NCBI RefSeq assembly: GCF_000711955.1 | Contig: NZ_JONR01000011.1 | Span: 1 to 64,000 of the forward strand | Direction of reading: 5' to 3' | Origin: Nevskia soli DSM 19509 | GTDB taxonomy: Bacteria; Pseudomonadota; Gammaproteobacteria; Nevskiales; Nevskiaceae | DNA length: 64,000 nt | Part shown: positions 24,131 to 31,796 of the stretch, in pieces | Numbering within the stretch: position 1 is the first letter of the stretch | How the letters are laid out: the number at the start of each line of letters is the position of its first letter | Translations under genes and position numbers: made by a program | Notes under the pieces: model-generated | Database searches by the model: none | What the model was told of the DNA's origin: nothing | What the model saw: the letters and a program-made list of their open reading frames with translations, nothing else

Positions 24131-25167
24131 CAGGGCCGCGCCCGCCCGGCCCTGCGGCTGCGATAATCGCCGGGCGCCACGCCCGCCTCGCGGCGGAACG
24201 AGCGGGCAAAGTTGGACATATCGGTGTACCCCAGTTCGTGGGCAATATGGGTGATCGTCAGGCGCCCGTCGTCCAGCAATTCCAGCGCCTTCTCGTGGCG
24301 CGTGCGATTCGACAGCGCGCGGAAACTCTCCCCCTCCTTTTTCAGGTAGCGATCCAGCGTGCGGGGAGACAGGTTCAGGGTTTGCGCCAGTTCGGTCAGG
24401 CCGGGCCAGCCGTCGCTGGCTTCGCGCAGCATCATCCGCATCCAGTCGCCCACCTTGCCCTGCGCGATGGCGCCGCGAATCTGCTCGTTGCAGCGTCTCT
24501 CCGCCATCTGCACCGCGCCAAGGTCCGCGAGCGCCGGCGTGCGCTGCGCCACGGCGGCCGGAAACTGCATCCGCAATCCAGGCCGTGACTGCCATCCGAA
24601 ATGGCAGCGCGCCTCGACCAGCTCGTTGTAGCGCTCTTTGTGCGGCGGCGCGGCGATGGACAGGTACAGCTCGTAGTCCGGCATCTGGTTCTTCAGCAGC
24701 TCCCGGATCTCCCAGTGCAGCGCCACCGCGATGGCCTCCAGGTGAAACTGCAGGCAGCTCCTGCTCATCGGCAGCACCGGCAGGATCTCGATCTCCGCCA
24801 GTTCGGCATCGACGCGGAAGCGCATGCGGAAACTCGGCATGATCAGCCGGAAGTAACGCGCCGCCAGCGTCATGGCGTAACCGACCGTGGGACTGCTGAG
24901 CATGCCGTAGCCGACGATGCTGTGAGAGCTCAGCTTCAGCGCGCGGCCCAGATCGTGGCATTGATCCTGCCGCCGCGTCAGCCGGAACATCTCATCCAGC
25001 AGCATCTCCACCTGGTTGAGCCGGAGCACCGCATCCGGCGCCCTTACGGCGGCCGGGCGAATGCGCGCCGCCTTGAGCAGGGCGGAAACATTCACCCCAT
25101 CCTGCCCCAGCAGCTCGCACAGGCGCGCATAGTAGCGCGCAGGCACCTCGGGGCTCTTCGCGGCCAT
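24127..25167 (-). CDS. AraC-family regulator (arabinose-binding-like domain), candidate regulator of alkB
   Basis: A 346-aa regulator. The N-terminal PF12625-type domain spans about residues 10-200 (YARLCELLGQDGVNVSALLKAARI, ALKLSSHSIVGYGMLSSPTVGYAM). The C-terminal AraC HTH spans about 240-335 (TLDRYLKKEGESFRALSNRTRHEKALELL, then LTITHIAHELGYTDMSNFARSFRREAG). Divergent from the alkane hydroxylase gene across 152 bp containing spaced direct repeats, it probably activates it in response to alkanes or alcohols. Confidence 0.9.
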   Translation of the reverse strand: MAAKSPEVPARYYARLCELLGQDGVNVSALLKAARIRPAAVRAPDAVLRLNQVEMLLDEMFRLTRRQDQCHDLGRALKLSSHSIVGYGMLSSPTVGYAMTLAARYFRLIMPSFRMRFRVDAELAEIEILPVLPMSRSCLQFHLEAIAVALHWEIRELLKNQMPDYELYLSIAAPPHKERYNELVEARCHFGWQSRPGLRMQFPAAVAQRTPALADLGAVQMAERRCNEQIRGAIAQGKVGDWMRMMLREASDGWPGLTELAQTLNLSPRTLDRYLKKEGESFRALSNRTRHEKALELLDDGRLTITHIAHELGYTDMSNFARSFRREAGVAPGDYRSRRAGRARPC

Positions 25168-25201
25168 GCCCAGGCTCCAGGGGAACGAGACCCTACTGTC
25201 T

Positions 25202-25231
25202 GAAAATGACCGATGATTGTCAAGAAATGAC
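25202..25231. promoter_or_regulatory. Direct repeats, likely AraC-type binding site for alkB
   Basis: GAAAATGAC (25202-25210) and AGAAATGAC (25223-25231) are repeated in the same orientation 21 bp apart, two helical turns, with TGATTGTC between. AraC activators usually bind such direct repeats. They lie between the divergent AraC and alkane hydroxylase genes. Confidence 0.6.
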
Positions 25232-25319
25232 TTGGCCCGGCTTCCGCTTCCCGGCGAAAGTGCCTATGCGCCACCAATCAAAGCCGGCGCAAGAACGTAC
25301 ACCACGGAGGACACCGAAC

Positions 25320-26741
25320 ATGACGACCCAAAGCATCACCAACGACGCAGCGGTCCAATGGGCTGACGGCAAGCGTCTGCTGTGGCTGTTGAGCCCGGCC
25401 ATTCCCCTGGCCGCCCTCGCCTTCCAGGTGCTGGCGATCGCCACCGGATATGGCCTGTGGTGCTGGGCGATGCCCGTGCTGTTCTACGGCATCATCCCCC
25501 TGTTCGACCACTTGATCGGCGTCGATCGCGTCAACGCGCCGGAATCGGCGGTGGCCCAGCTCGAAGGCGACCGCTACTACCGCGCCATCGTCTACGCCTA
25601 CGTGCCGACGCAATTCGTGGTCACCGTCCTCGGCGCCTGGATGGCCGTCCGCGGCGGATTCGCCTGGTGGGAGATCCTCGGCCTGGTGGTCAGCACAGGC
25701 ATGATCAACGGCATCGGCATCAACACAGCGCACGAGTTGGGGCACAAGACCAACAGCCTGGATCGCTGGCTGGCCAAGCTGACGCTCGCGCCGGTCGCCT
25801 ACGGCCACTTCTTCGTCGAGCACAACAAGGGTCACCACAAGAACGTCGCCACCCCGGACGATCCCGCCAGCTCGCGCATGGGTGAAACCTTCTGGGCGTT
25901 CCTGCCGCGCACCGTGAGCGGCAGCCTGCAATCCGCCTGGGGCATCGAGAAGGAACGCCTGGCGCGCAGCGGCAAGAGCGTCTTCAGCGGCGACAACGAA
26001 AACCTCCAGGCCTGGGCCATGACCGTGATCCTGTTCGGCGCGGTGAGCCTGTGGCTGGGCTGGATCGCCCTCGCCTTCCTCCTGGCCCAGGCGTTCTACG
26101 GCGCCGCCCTGCTCGAAGTCATCAACTACATCGAGCACTACGGCCTGCTGCGCGCCAAGGACGCCAGAACCGGGCGCTACGAGCGCTGCGCGCCGGCCCA
26201 TTCCTGGAACAGCAACCACGTCGTGACCAACCTCGTGCTGTACCAGTTGCAGCGCCACTCCGACCACCACGCCAACCCGACGCGCCGCTTCCAGGCCCTG
26301 CGCCACTTCGACGAAAGCCCGCAGCTGCCCTCCGGCTATGCCTCGATGCTGCTGCTGGCCTACTTCCCGCCCCTGTGGTTCCGGCAGATGGACCCGCTGG
26401 TCGTCCAGCACTACAAGGGCGACCTGACCCGCGCCAACCTCTACGCCGCCAAGCGCGAAAGCCTGCTCAACCGCTGGCAGGGCAAGACCCTCGACGACGG
26501 CCAACCCAGCCTCTACCCGCTCGGCCAGGAAGCCGCGCAGCAGCAGCCCCCCGGGGGCGAAGCCGCACGCTACCAGTGCACCGACTGCGGCTACATCTAC
26601 GACGAGCGCAAGGGCTGCGAACACGAAGGCTTCGCCCCCGGCACCCGCTGGTCGCAGATCCCCGACGACTGGACCTGCCCCGACTGCGCCGTGCGCGACA
26701 AGCTCGACTTCATCCGCCTCGGTGCGGTCGAAGCCGCCTGA
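25320..26741 (+). CDS. alkB: Alkane 1-monooxygenase fused to rubredoxin
   Basis: A 473-aa fusion. The AlkB membrane domain has all the histidine boxes of the di-iron site: HELGHK (138-143), EHNKGHHKNVATPDDPASS (from 167), NYIEHYGLLR (269-278) and LQRHSDHHANP (310-320), among about six membrane helices. A Pro/Gln linker (about 403-415) joins it to a rubredoxin domain (418-465) with CTDCGY and CPDC iron ligands. It hydroxylates terminal carbons of n-alkanes, with electrons passing to the fused rubredoxin. GGAGG lies nine bases before ATG 25320. No rubredoxin reductase gene is nearby, so that partner must be elsewhere. Confidence 0.97.
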   Translation: MTTQSITNDAAVQWADGKRLLWLLSPAIPLAALAFQVLAIATGYGLWCWAMPVLFYGIIPLFDHLIGVDRVNAPESAVAQLEGDRYYRAIVYAYVPTQFVVTVLGAWMAVRGGFAWWEILGLVVSTGMINGIGINTAHELGHKTNSLDRWLAKLTLAPVAYGHFFVEHNKGHHKNVATPDDPASSRMGETFWAFLPRTVSGSLQSAWGIEKERLARSGKSVFSGDNENLQAWAMTVILFGAVSLWLGWIALAFLLAQAFYGAALLEVINYIEHYGLLRAKDARTGRYERCAPAHSWNSNHVVTNLVLYQLQRHSDHHANPTRRFQALRHFDESPQLPSGYASMLLLAYFPPLWFRQMDPLVVQHYKGDLTRANLYAAKRESLLNRWQGKTLDDGQPSLYPLGQEAAQQQPPGGEAARYQCTDCGYIYDERKGCEHEGFAPGTRWSQIPDDWTCPDCAVRDKLDFIRLGAVEAA

Positions 26742-26784
26742 GCACCGGCCACGCCGTCCCCCTGCAAAGCCGATCTTTCCACGG

Positions 26785-26813
26785 CGCCCCGTCCTGATCA
26801 GCAGGACGGGGCG
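26785..26813 (+). terminator. Terminator hairpin after alkB
   Basis: CGCCCCGTCCTG (26785-26796) pairs perfectly with CAGGACGGGGCG (26802-26813) around loop ATCAG, 44 bases after the alkB stop. No T-run follows, as is common in GC-rich genomes. Confidence 0.75.
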
Positions 26814-26818
26814 GCCAG

Positions 26819-26832
26819 GTGATCTGGATCAA
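26819..26832 (+). promoter_or_regulatory. FNR/Anr-type box upstream of cytochrome c gene
   Basis: GTGAT-CTGG-ATCAA matches the FNR consensus TTGAT-N4-ATCAA at nine of ten fixed positions. It is centred about 63 bases before ATG 26889, leaving room for a promoter with the box near -41. Confidence 0.7.
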
Positions 26833-26888
26833 TGCCCGGCTGACAAGGCGGTGATCTACTTGAAACATATGGGTAGAGGAGCCTCGTC

Positions 26889-27245
26889 ATGCCGGATGCA
26901 CCAAACATCGATTGCCGCAAGATCCTTCAATGGTGGCCGGCAGCCGTCGCCGCAATCCTGTCCCTGCCGACAGCGCCATGGGCGCAGCAGGCCGCCAACA
27001 CGGCAGCCGGGCACGAACTCGCCCGGAGGTGGTGCGTCAGTTGCCATGTCGTCGACTCGGCGCAGACGGTGGCGACCGTCTCGGGTGCACCGACTTTTTC
27101 AGCCGTCGCGGCGATGCCATCGACGACGAAGCGAAGCCTGCACACGTTCCTGGCAACACCGCATCCGCCCATGCCCAACCATCAACTGTCCAACCGGCAG
27201 ATCGATGACGTCACGGCTTATATCCTGAGCCTGAAACAGCAATAG
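26889..27245 (+). CDS. Periplasmic c-type cytochrome
   Basis: A 118-aa monoheme cytochrome c. A signal peptide (WWPAAVAAILSLPTAPWAQQA, cleavage about residue 33) precedes heme motif CVSCH (49-53). PPMPNHQLS provides the methionine ligand, and IDDVTAYILSLKQQ is the usual C-terminal helix. AGAGGAG precedes ATG 26889. It could serve as electron carrier in a low-oxygen branch, as the FNR-type box suggests; its redox partner is not visible. Confidence 0.93.
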   Translation: MPDAPNIDCRKILQWWPAAVAAILSLPTAPWAQQAANTAAGHELARRWCVSCHVVDSAQTVATVSGAPTFSAVAAMPSTTKRSLHTFLATPHPPMPNHQLSNRQIDDVTAYILSLKQQ

Positions 27246-27283
27246 GCGGCGCCCGCTCGTTGTTCACCGCCTTCATTGCGGGC

Positions 27284-27297
27284 TTGATATGCATCAA
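27284..27297 (+). promoter_or_regulatory. Perfect FNR/Anr box upstream of nitroreductase gene
   Basis: TTGAT-ATGC-ATCAA matches the FNR consensus exactly. Located 38 bases after the cytochrome stop, it is well placed for class II activation, with transcription starting near 27332. Confidence 0.8.
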
Positions 27298-27320
27298 TGT
27301 CCAGGCGCCCTGATCCACTT

Positions 27321-28013
27321 ATGGTGAACTTGGCGCATATGCGCCATAGCCGGATTGGTGCGACAGTGATCGATCGCGATCCCGATGTTTCAGCCGTGGC
27401 GGCCATTCAGTTGCCCCCGCCGGCGAACGACTGCGACGTCTCGGTATTCACAGCCCTGAAGCACCGCAGGACCACGCGCGAGATCAGCTCGAAAGCCTTG
27501 TCCGCTCAACAGCTTTCCAACCTCCTGTGGGCCGCATGGGGCGTGAATCGCGAGGCCGGTCCGTTCGGGCAGCCCGGAAGAACCGCGGCCTCGGCCAGCA
27601 ACTCACAGGAAATCGAACTCTTCGTCGCGCTCGCGGAGGCCGCTTACCTCTACGACGCTGTCGAACATCGCCTGAATCCCGTCGCCGCGGGGGATATTCG
27701 CTTCAGCGCCTTGACGCCGCACCAGCGCGGCGTCGACGCCAAGGCCCCCGTACAGCTGGTTTTCGTCGTGGACCTGCAGCGGCTGATTCACACCGCCGGA
27801 TTCCAGGAACCCGGCTTGCAGGACCCGGAAGTCCAGAAATCCTACTACTACGTCGACGCCGGACTCATCGCGGAAAATGTCTACCTGTTCGCCGCCGCTT
27901 TCGCGATGGCCGCCTGGTTTCACAACTGCGACAGGGCCCGCCTTGCGCGGGAGCTTGGCCTGCGTACCAGCCAGAGGGTGCTGTTCGCCCAATCCGTCGG
28001 CTACCCGGCCTGA
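27321..28013 (+). CDS. SagB-type nitroreductase-family oxidoreductase
   Basis: About 230 aa, flavin-binding nitroreductase fold: FTALKHRRTTREISSKALSAQQLSNLLWAAWGVNR, then AASASNSQEIELFVAL, and YYYVDAGLIAENVYLFAAAFAMAAWFHNC, FMN-contacting regions of the SagB/thiazole oxidase-like group. The start is uncertain: ATG 27297 overlaps the FNR box and is improbable; 27321, 27339 or GTG 27366 remain. A perfect palindrome TGGCGCATATGCGCCA spans 27331-27346. Physiological substrate unknown. The upstream box suggests induction at low oxygen. Confidence 0.85.
   Translation: MVNLAHMRHSRIGATVIDRDPDVSAVAAIQLPPPANDCDVSVFTALKHRRTTREISSKALSAQQLSNLLWAAWGVNREAGPFGQPGRTAASASNSQEIELFVALAEAAYLYDAVEHRLNPVAAGDIRFSALTPHQRGVDAKAPVQLVFVVDLQRLIHTAGFQEPGLQDPEVQKSYYYVDAGLIAENVYLFAAAFAMAAWFHNCDRARLARELGLRTSQRVLFAQSVGYPA
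27331..27346. repeat. Perfect 16-bp palindrome at nitroreductase start
   Basis: TGGCGCATATGCGCCA contains the in-frame ATG 27339 and lies near the expected transcription start for the FNR-type promoter. It may be an extra operator or an RNA hairpin at the 5' end. Confidence 0.5.
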
Positions 28014-28051
28014 GGCGGTCTCGTAAAGCATCGTCGGATCACGGCAGCGCA

Positions 28052-28966
28052 ATGCAATATCCAAAGATCGATCTCGTCATGTCGCTGCTCGACCACCTCG
28101 AGGCAATGGTGGCTTATTGGGACGAGAACGAGGTATGCCAGTTCGCCAACAACGCCTACCTGTACTGGTTCGGCAAGACGCGGGAGCAGATGGCCGGCAT
28201 TACGCTTCGGCAGTTGCTCGGGCCCGAACTCTACGAGATGAACTCGCCATATCGCATCGCCGCCTATGCCGGACAGGTGCAGGTGTTCGAACGCACCTTG
28301 ACCACGCAGCAGGGCAACATCCGTCACACCCTGGCGACCTATACGCCGCACATCGTCGATGGAAAGGTGCGGGGAATCTTCGTCCATGTGGCGGACGTGA
28401 CGCCGCTCAAGCAGCTCGAAACCGAGCTGCGGCAGGCGAAAGAGAACGCCGAACGGCTGGCCACCCATGACTTCCTGACCGGGCTGCCGAACCGCGTGCT
28501 GCTGAATGACCGCATTCGCCAGGCGCTGGCGCTCGCCAAGCGCACCCAGAATCTCATCGCCGGCGCTACGCTCGACCTTGACGGATTCAAGCAGATCAAC
28601 GACTCCCTGGGCCACGCCGCGGGAGACAAGCTGCTGATCGAGGTGGCTGGCCGCATCCGCCACGCGCTCAGGGATGTGGATACCGCGACCCGGCTGGGCG
28701 GGGACGAATTCTTCCTGCTGCTCCCGGACATCGAGACCCAGGCCCAGCTGGAAGGGCTGGCCACGCGCATCCTCGACGCGGTGCGGGCGCCGGTGGACCT
28801 GTGTGGCACCACCTTGCGGCCCTCGTGCAGCCTCGGCGTGGCCATCGCATCGGACAGGCACATCGCACCGGAGGCGCTGATCGAGGCATCCGACAAGGCG
28901 CTGTATGCAGCCAAGGCGCTCGGCAAGAACTGCTTTTCGATTTCGTACCTTCCCCCAGCCGCATGA
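28052..28966 (+). CDS. PAS-GGDEF diguanylate cyclase
   Basis: A 304-aa soluble sensor enzyme making cyclic di-GMP. The PAS domain spans about residues 10-125 (VAYWDENEVCQFANNAYLYWFGKTREQMAG). The GGDEF domain spans 135-300, with active-site RLGGDEFFLLL (216-220) and the inhibitory I-site RDVD (207-210) five residues upstream, so product feedback is expected. No signal or membrane segment is present. It lies 38 bases after the nitroreductase gene and may share its oxygen-responsive transcript. Confidence 0.93.
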   Translation: MQYPKIDLVMSLLDHLEAMVAYWDENEVCQFANNAYLYWFGKTREQMAGITLRQLLGPELYEMNSPYRIAAYAGQVQVFERTLTTQQGNIRHTLATYTPHIVDGKVRGIFVHVADVTPLKQLETELRQAKENAERLATHDFLTGLPNRVLLNDRIRQALALAKRTQNLIAGATLDLDGFKQINDSLGHAAGDKLLIEVAGRIRHALRDVDTATRLGGDEFFLLLPDIETQAQLEGLATRILDAVRAPVDLCGTTLRPSCSLGVAIASDRHIAPEALIEASDKALYAAKALGKNCFSISYLPPAA

Positions 28967-29120
28967 TCCAGGGCTTGCTCCAGGCGAAGGCCAGTGCCCG
29001 GTTGGTCCCTCCAGCGCCAGCGCTTGACCGGTTCCAGGATCCCAGCTTCGGGCCGTGCGGCGGCTCTGGAGAGCCCGATCCTGTCGATGGCTCCTGGATT
29101 CAGGGCAGCGGCGCGGCCCA

Positions 29121-29870
29121 TCAGCGGGACTCCGCCATCCAGGCCTCGGCATCGGCGCCGGCCGCGATGCGCAGCGGAGACGAGGGGTCGGTCACCGCGC
29201 GCCACACCGCTTCGGCAACATCCTGCGCGTGGGTGACCGGGGAGGCGGCATCCATCATCCGCGCGACGGCAGTCTTCACGATGCCGGCATAAGCCTCGTG
29301 ATCGAACCCGAGCATGTGGGGACGCGCGTTGTCGCCGAAGCGCGTCTCGGGTGAGCGGCCCGGCAGCACCAGGCGCATGCGCACGCCGAACGGCTCGAGC
29401 TCCAGCGCCATCGACTCGGTGAACGCGTTCACCGCCATCTTGCTCGCGCGGTACGCGCCGATCAGCGGCAGCACCTTCAGCGTCACGCTCGAAGTGACGT
29501 TCACGACGACGCCGGCACGGCGCTGCCGGAACCGGGGCACCACCGCCTGCGTCATCGCGATCGTGCCGAAGGTGTTGGTCTCGAACACCTCGCGCACCGT
29601 CGTCATGGGCGTGAGTTCGGCCGGGGAAGCCGCACCGAAGCCGGCGTTGTTGACCAGCGCGTCGATCGCGCCCGCGGCGGCCACGCACCGGCGGATGCTC
29701 TCCGCATCGGTCACATCGAGCGCGAGCACGCGCAGGCGATCGGAAGGCGGCAGCACATCGTTGCGCGGCGTGCGCATGGTGGCGATGACCTGCCAGCCGC
29801 GGGCCAGGAAATGGCGGGCGGTCTCCAGGCCGAAGCCGGACGAACAGCCGGTGATCAGAACGGTATTCAT
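29121..29870 (-). CDS. Short-chain dehydrogenase/reductase
   Basis: A 249-aa classical SDR. Cofactor site TGCSSGFG (residues 7-14), NNAGFG, and catalytic Ser plus YRASK (Tyr-x-x-x-Lys) in IGAYRASKMAVNAFTESM. The arginine in MRTPRND after strand 2 suggests NADP(H). It is divergent from an AraC regulator 104 bases away, which probably controls it. The substrate is not evident. Confidence 0.93.
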   Translation of the reverse strand: MNTVLITGCSSGFGLETARHFLARGWQVIATMRTPRNDVLPPSDRLRVLALDVTDAESIRRCVAAAGAIDALVNNAGFGAASPAELTPMTTVREVFETNTFGTIAMTQAVVPRFRQRRAGVVVNVTSSVTLKVLPLIGAYRASKMAVNAFTESMALELEPFGVRMRLVLPGRSPETRFGDNARPHMLGFDHEAYAGIVKTAVARMMDAASPVTHAQDVAEAVWRAVTDPSSPLRIAAGADAEAWMAESR

Positions 29871-29974
29871 GGGATGTCCTTGATTGGGGTGGGATTGCGA
29901 GGGCCACACGGTAGCCCGCCAGGACCGAACTAACTACAATCCAAAGTCCATATTTCTTTCGCGGGAGTCCGGCC

Positions 29975-30922
29975 ATGATCGATCCGCTGGCCGAGGTGGT
30001 CACACTGCTCCAGCCCCGCGCGCGCTTCTTCAAGCGGGTACTCGGCGCCAGCCCCTGGCGTGTCAGGCGCTCGGATGCCGGCCAACCCTTCTATTGCGCG
30101 GTCCTCGAAGGCGGATGCCGCATCGTCATCGACGGCCACGAGCCGATCGAGCTCCGGTCCGGCGATTTCACCCTGATCCCTTCGACCGACAGCATCGCCC
30201 TGTCCAGCCTCGAAGCGCCGCCGGCGGGCATCGGGACGGCAGCGCCCGTTGCCCTGGGCAATGGGGAATTCAGGATCGGCGCAGAGGATGGCCCGATCGA
30301 CACCCGCATGCTGGTGGGCCATTGCGACTTCGGTTCGCCGGACGCATCCCTGCTGATCTCACTGCTGCCGCAGCTCGTGCATGTCCGCGGTGAACAGCGC
30401 CTGGCCACGCTCATGCAGCTGATACGCGAGGAATCCAGCGCGCAGCGGCCCGCGCGCGACGTCGTGCTCGCGCGGCTGCTGGAAGTGCTGCTGATCGAGG
30501 CGCTGCGCTCCACCGCGGGAACCCAAGCGTCGCCGGGCTTGGTGCGCGGGCTCGCGGACAGCCGCCTCGCGGCCGCACTCCGCGCTTTGCACGACCGTCC
30601 GGCGCACGCCTGGACCGTCGCCGAACTGGCCAGGGAAGCTGCCCTTTCACGCTCGACGTTTTTCGAGCGCTTCAACCGCGCGGTGGGCACCGCCCCCATG
30701 GAATACCTGCTCGCCTGGCGCATGGCCCTGGCCAAGGACCTGCTGCGCCGCGGCGAAGGCCGCATCGTCGAGATCGCGGAACGCGTCGGCTACAGCTCCG
30801 CCAGCACCTTCAGCGTTGCGTTCGCCCGCCAAGTCGGTGTGCCGCCGGCGCGCTATGCGCGGGAGCAGACGGAGCCGCGGGCGATCGCCGCGGAAGCCGC
30901 CCTCGATGCGCAGGGCATCTGA
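29975..30922 (+). CDS. AraC-family regulator with cupin domain
   Basis: A 315-aa regulator. The N-terminal AraC-binding-like cupin region (PF12852 type) spans about residues 5-190 (FFKRVLGASPWRVRRSDAGQPFYCAVLEGGCRIVIDG). The C-terminal HTH spans about 200-298 (WTVAELAREAALSRSTFFERFNRAVGTAPMEYLLAWRMALAKDLL, then IAERVGYSSASTFSVAFARQVG). It is flanked by two SDR genes, divergent from one and convergent with the other, a common layout for a regulator of SDRs. Confidence 0.93.
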   Translation: MIDPLAEVVTLLQPRARFFKRVLGASPWRVRRSDAGQPFYCAVLEGGCRIVIDGHEPIELRSGDFTLIPSTDSIALSSLEAPPAGIGTAAPVALGNGEFRIGAEDGPIDTRMLVGHCDFGSPDASLLISLLPQLVHVRGEQRLATLMQLIREESSAQRPARDVVLARLLEVLLIEALRSTAGTQASPGLVRGLADSRLAAALRALHDRPAHAWTVAELAREAALSRSTFFERFNRAVGTAPMEYLLAWRMALAKDLLRRGEGRIVEIAERVGYSSASTFSVAFARQVGVPPARYAREQTEPRAIAAEAALDAQGI

Positions 30923-30937
30923 GGAAAAAGGGCACCC

Positions 30938-31771
30938 TCAGCGCAGCGCGAAGCGCTTCATCAGGATGCGGTCGAGCGCAGCCGTGGGCAGCAGGGCCTT
31001 CAACAGCGGCAGCAGGCGGCTCAGCGGCCCGATGCGCACCACCGGCGCCGGCCTGGCGGAGAGCAGGACATCCGCGAGGCGGCTTGAAAACAATTCGGCG
31101 GCGATGGCGTGCCGCTGCGAGGCCTGCGCCCGGTCCGCCACCACTGCATCCTGCGCCGCATACCAGGAAGCCGCGGCGCGCGGCGGGCTCTGCCGCACGG
31201 CCGTGTCGCCGAAGCTCGAGCGGACCGCGCCGGCCAGCACGCTCACCACGTGGATGCCGAATGGCGCGAGCTCCATGCGCAGCACGTCGGACAAGGCATT
31301 GACCGCCGACTTGGACGCGCAGTAGGCGCCCGCGAAAGGCGTTGCCACTTCGCCCGATACGCTGCCGATGTTGGCGATGACGCCCCGCCCCTGGGCGCGC
31401 ATCAGCGGTGCCGCCAGTTGCGCCAGTACCAGCGGCGCAACGGTGTTGGTCTGGAGCTGGGCGTTGAGATCGGCGGCGGACAGGTCCATCAGCGGCGCCA
31501 TCAGGCCGTAGCCGGCGTTGTTGATCAACACGTCGAGGCGTCCGTAGCGCTCCCGGATGCGGGCCATCACGGCGCCCGCCTGCGCCGCATCGGTGACATC
31601 CAGCTCCATGCAGTCCGCCGCCGGCGCCAGCCGCGACAGCGCCTCGCGCCGGCGCGCGGTGGCGACGACGCGGCAGCCGCGCCGCGCGAACTCCTGCGCC
31701 AGGGCCAGGCCGATGCCCGAGGAGCATCCGGTGATCAGGACGACGGGGCCGCTCGGAGTGGTGTCGGGCAT
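30938..31771 (-). CDS. Short-chain dehydrogenase/reductase
   Basis: A 277-aa SDR. TGCSSGIG cofactor motif, NNAGYG, and the catalytic YCASK in FAGAYCASKSAVNALSDVL. ATARRREAL after strand 2 favours NADP(H). The C-terminal extension (RIGPLSRLLPLLKALLPTAALDRILMKRFALR) resembles that of membrane-associated SDRs acting on lipids or retinol-like substrates. It is 25 bases from the DUF1302 gene on the same strand and may be co-transcribed downstream of the catabolic operon. Confidence 0.93.
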   Translation of the reverse strand: MPDTTPSGPVVLITGCSSGIGLALAQEFARRGCRVVATARRREALSRLAPAADCMELDVTDAAQAGAVMARIRERYGRLDVLINNAGYGLMAPLMDLSAADLNAQLQTNTVAPLVLAQLAAPLMRAQGRGVIANIGSVSGEVATPFAGAYCASKSAVNALSDVLRMELAPFGIHVVSVLAGAVRSSFGDTAVRQSPPRAAASWYAAQDAVVADRAQASQRHAIAAELFSSRLADVLLSARPAPVVRIGPLSRLLPLLKALLPTAALDRILMKRFALR

Positions 31772-31796
31772 CGCGTGCTTTTCCAATGGTGACGAA

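Noticed and set aside
27297..27320. ATG 27297 as start of the nitroreductase
   Set aside because: It overlaps the perfect FNR box and no ribosome site precedes it; later starts keep the full conserved domain.
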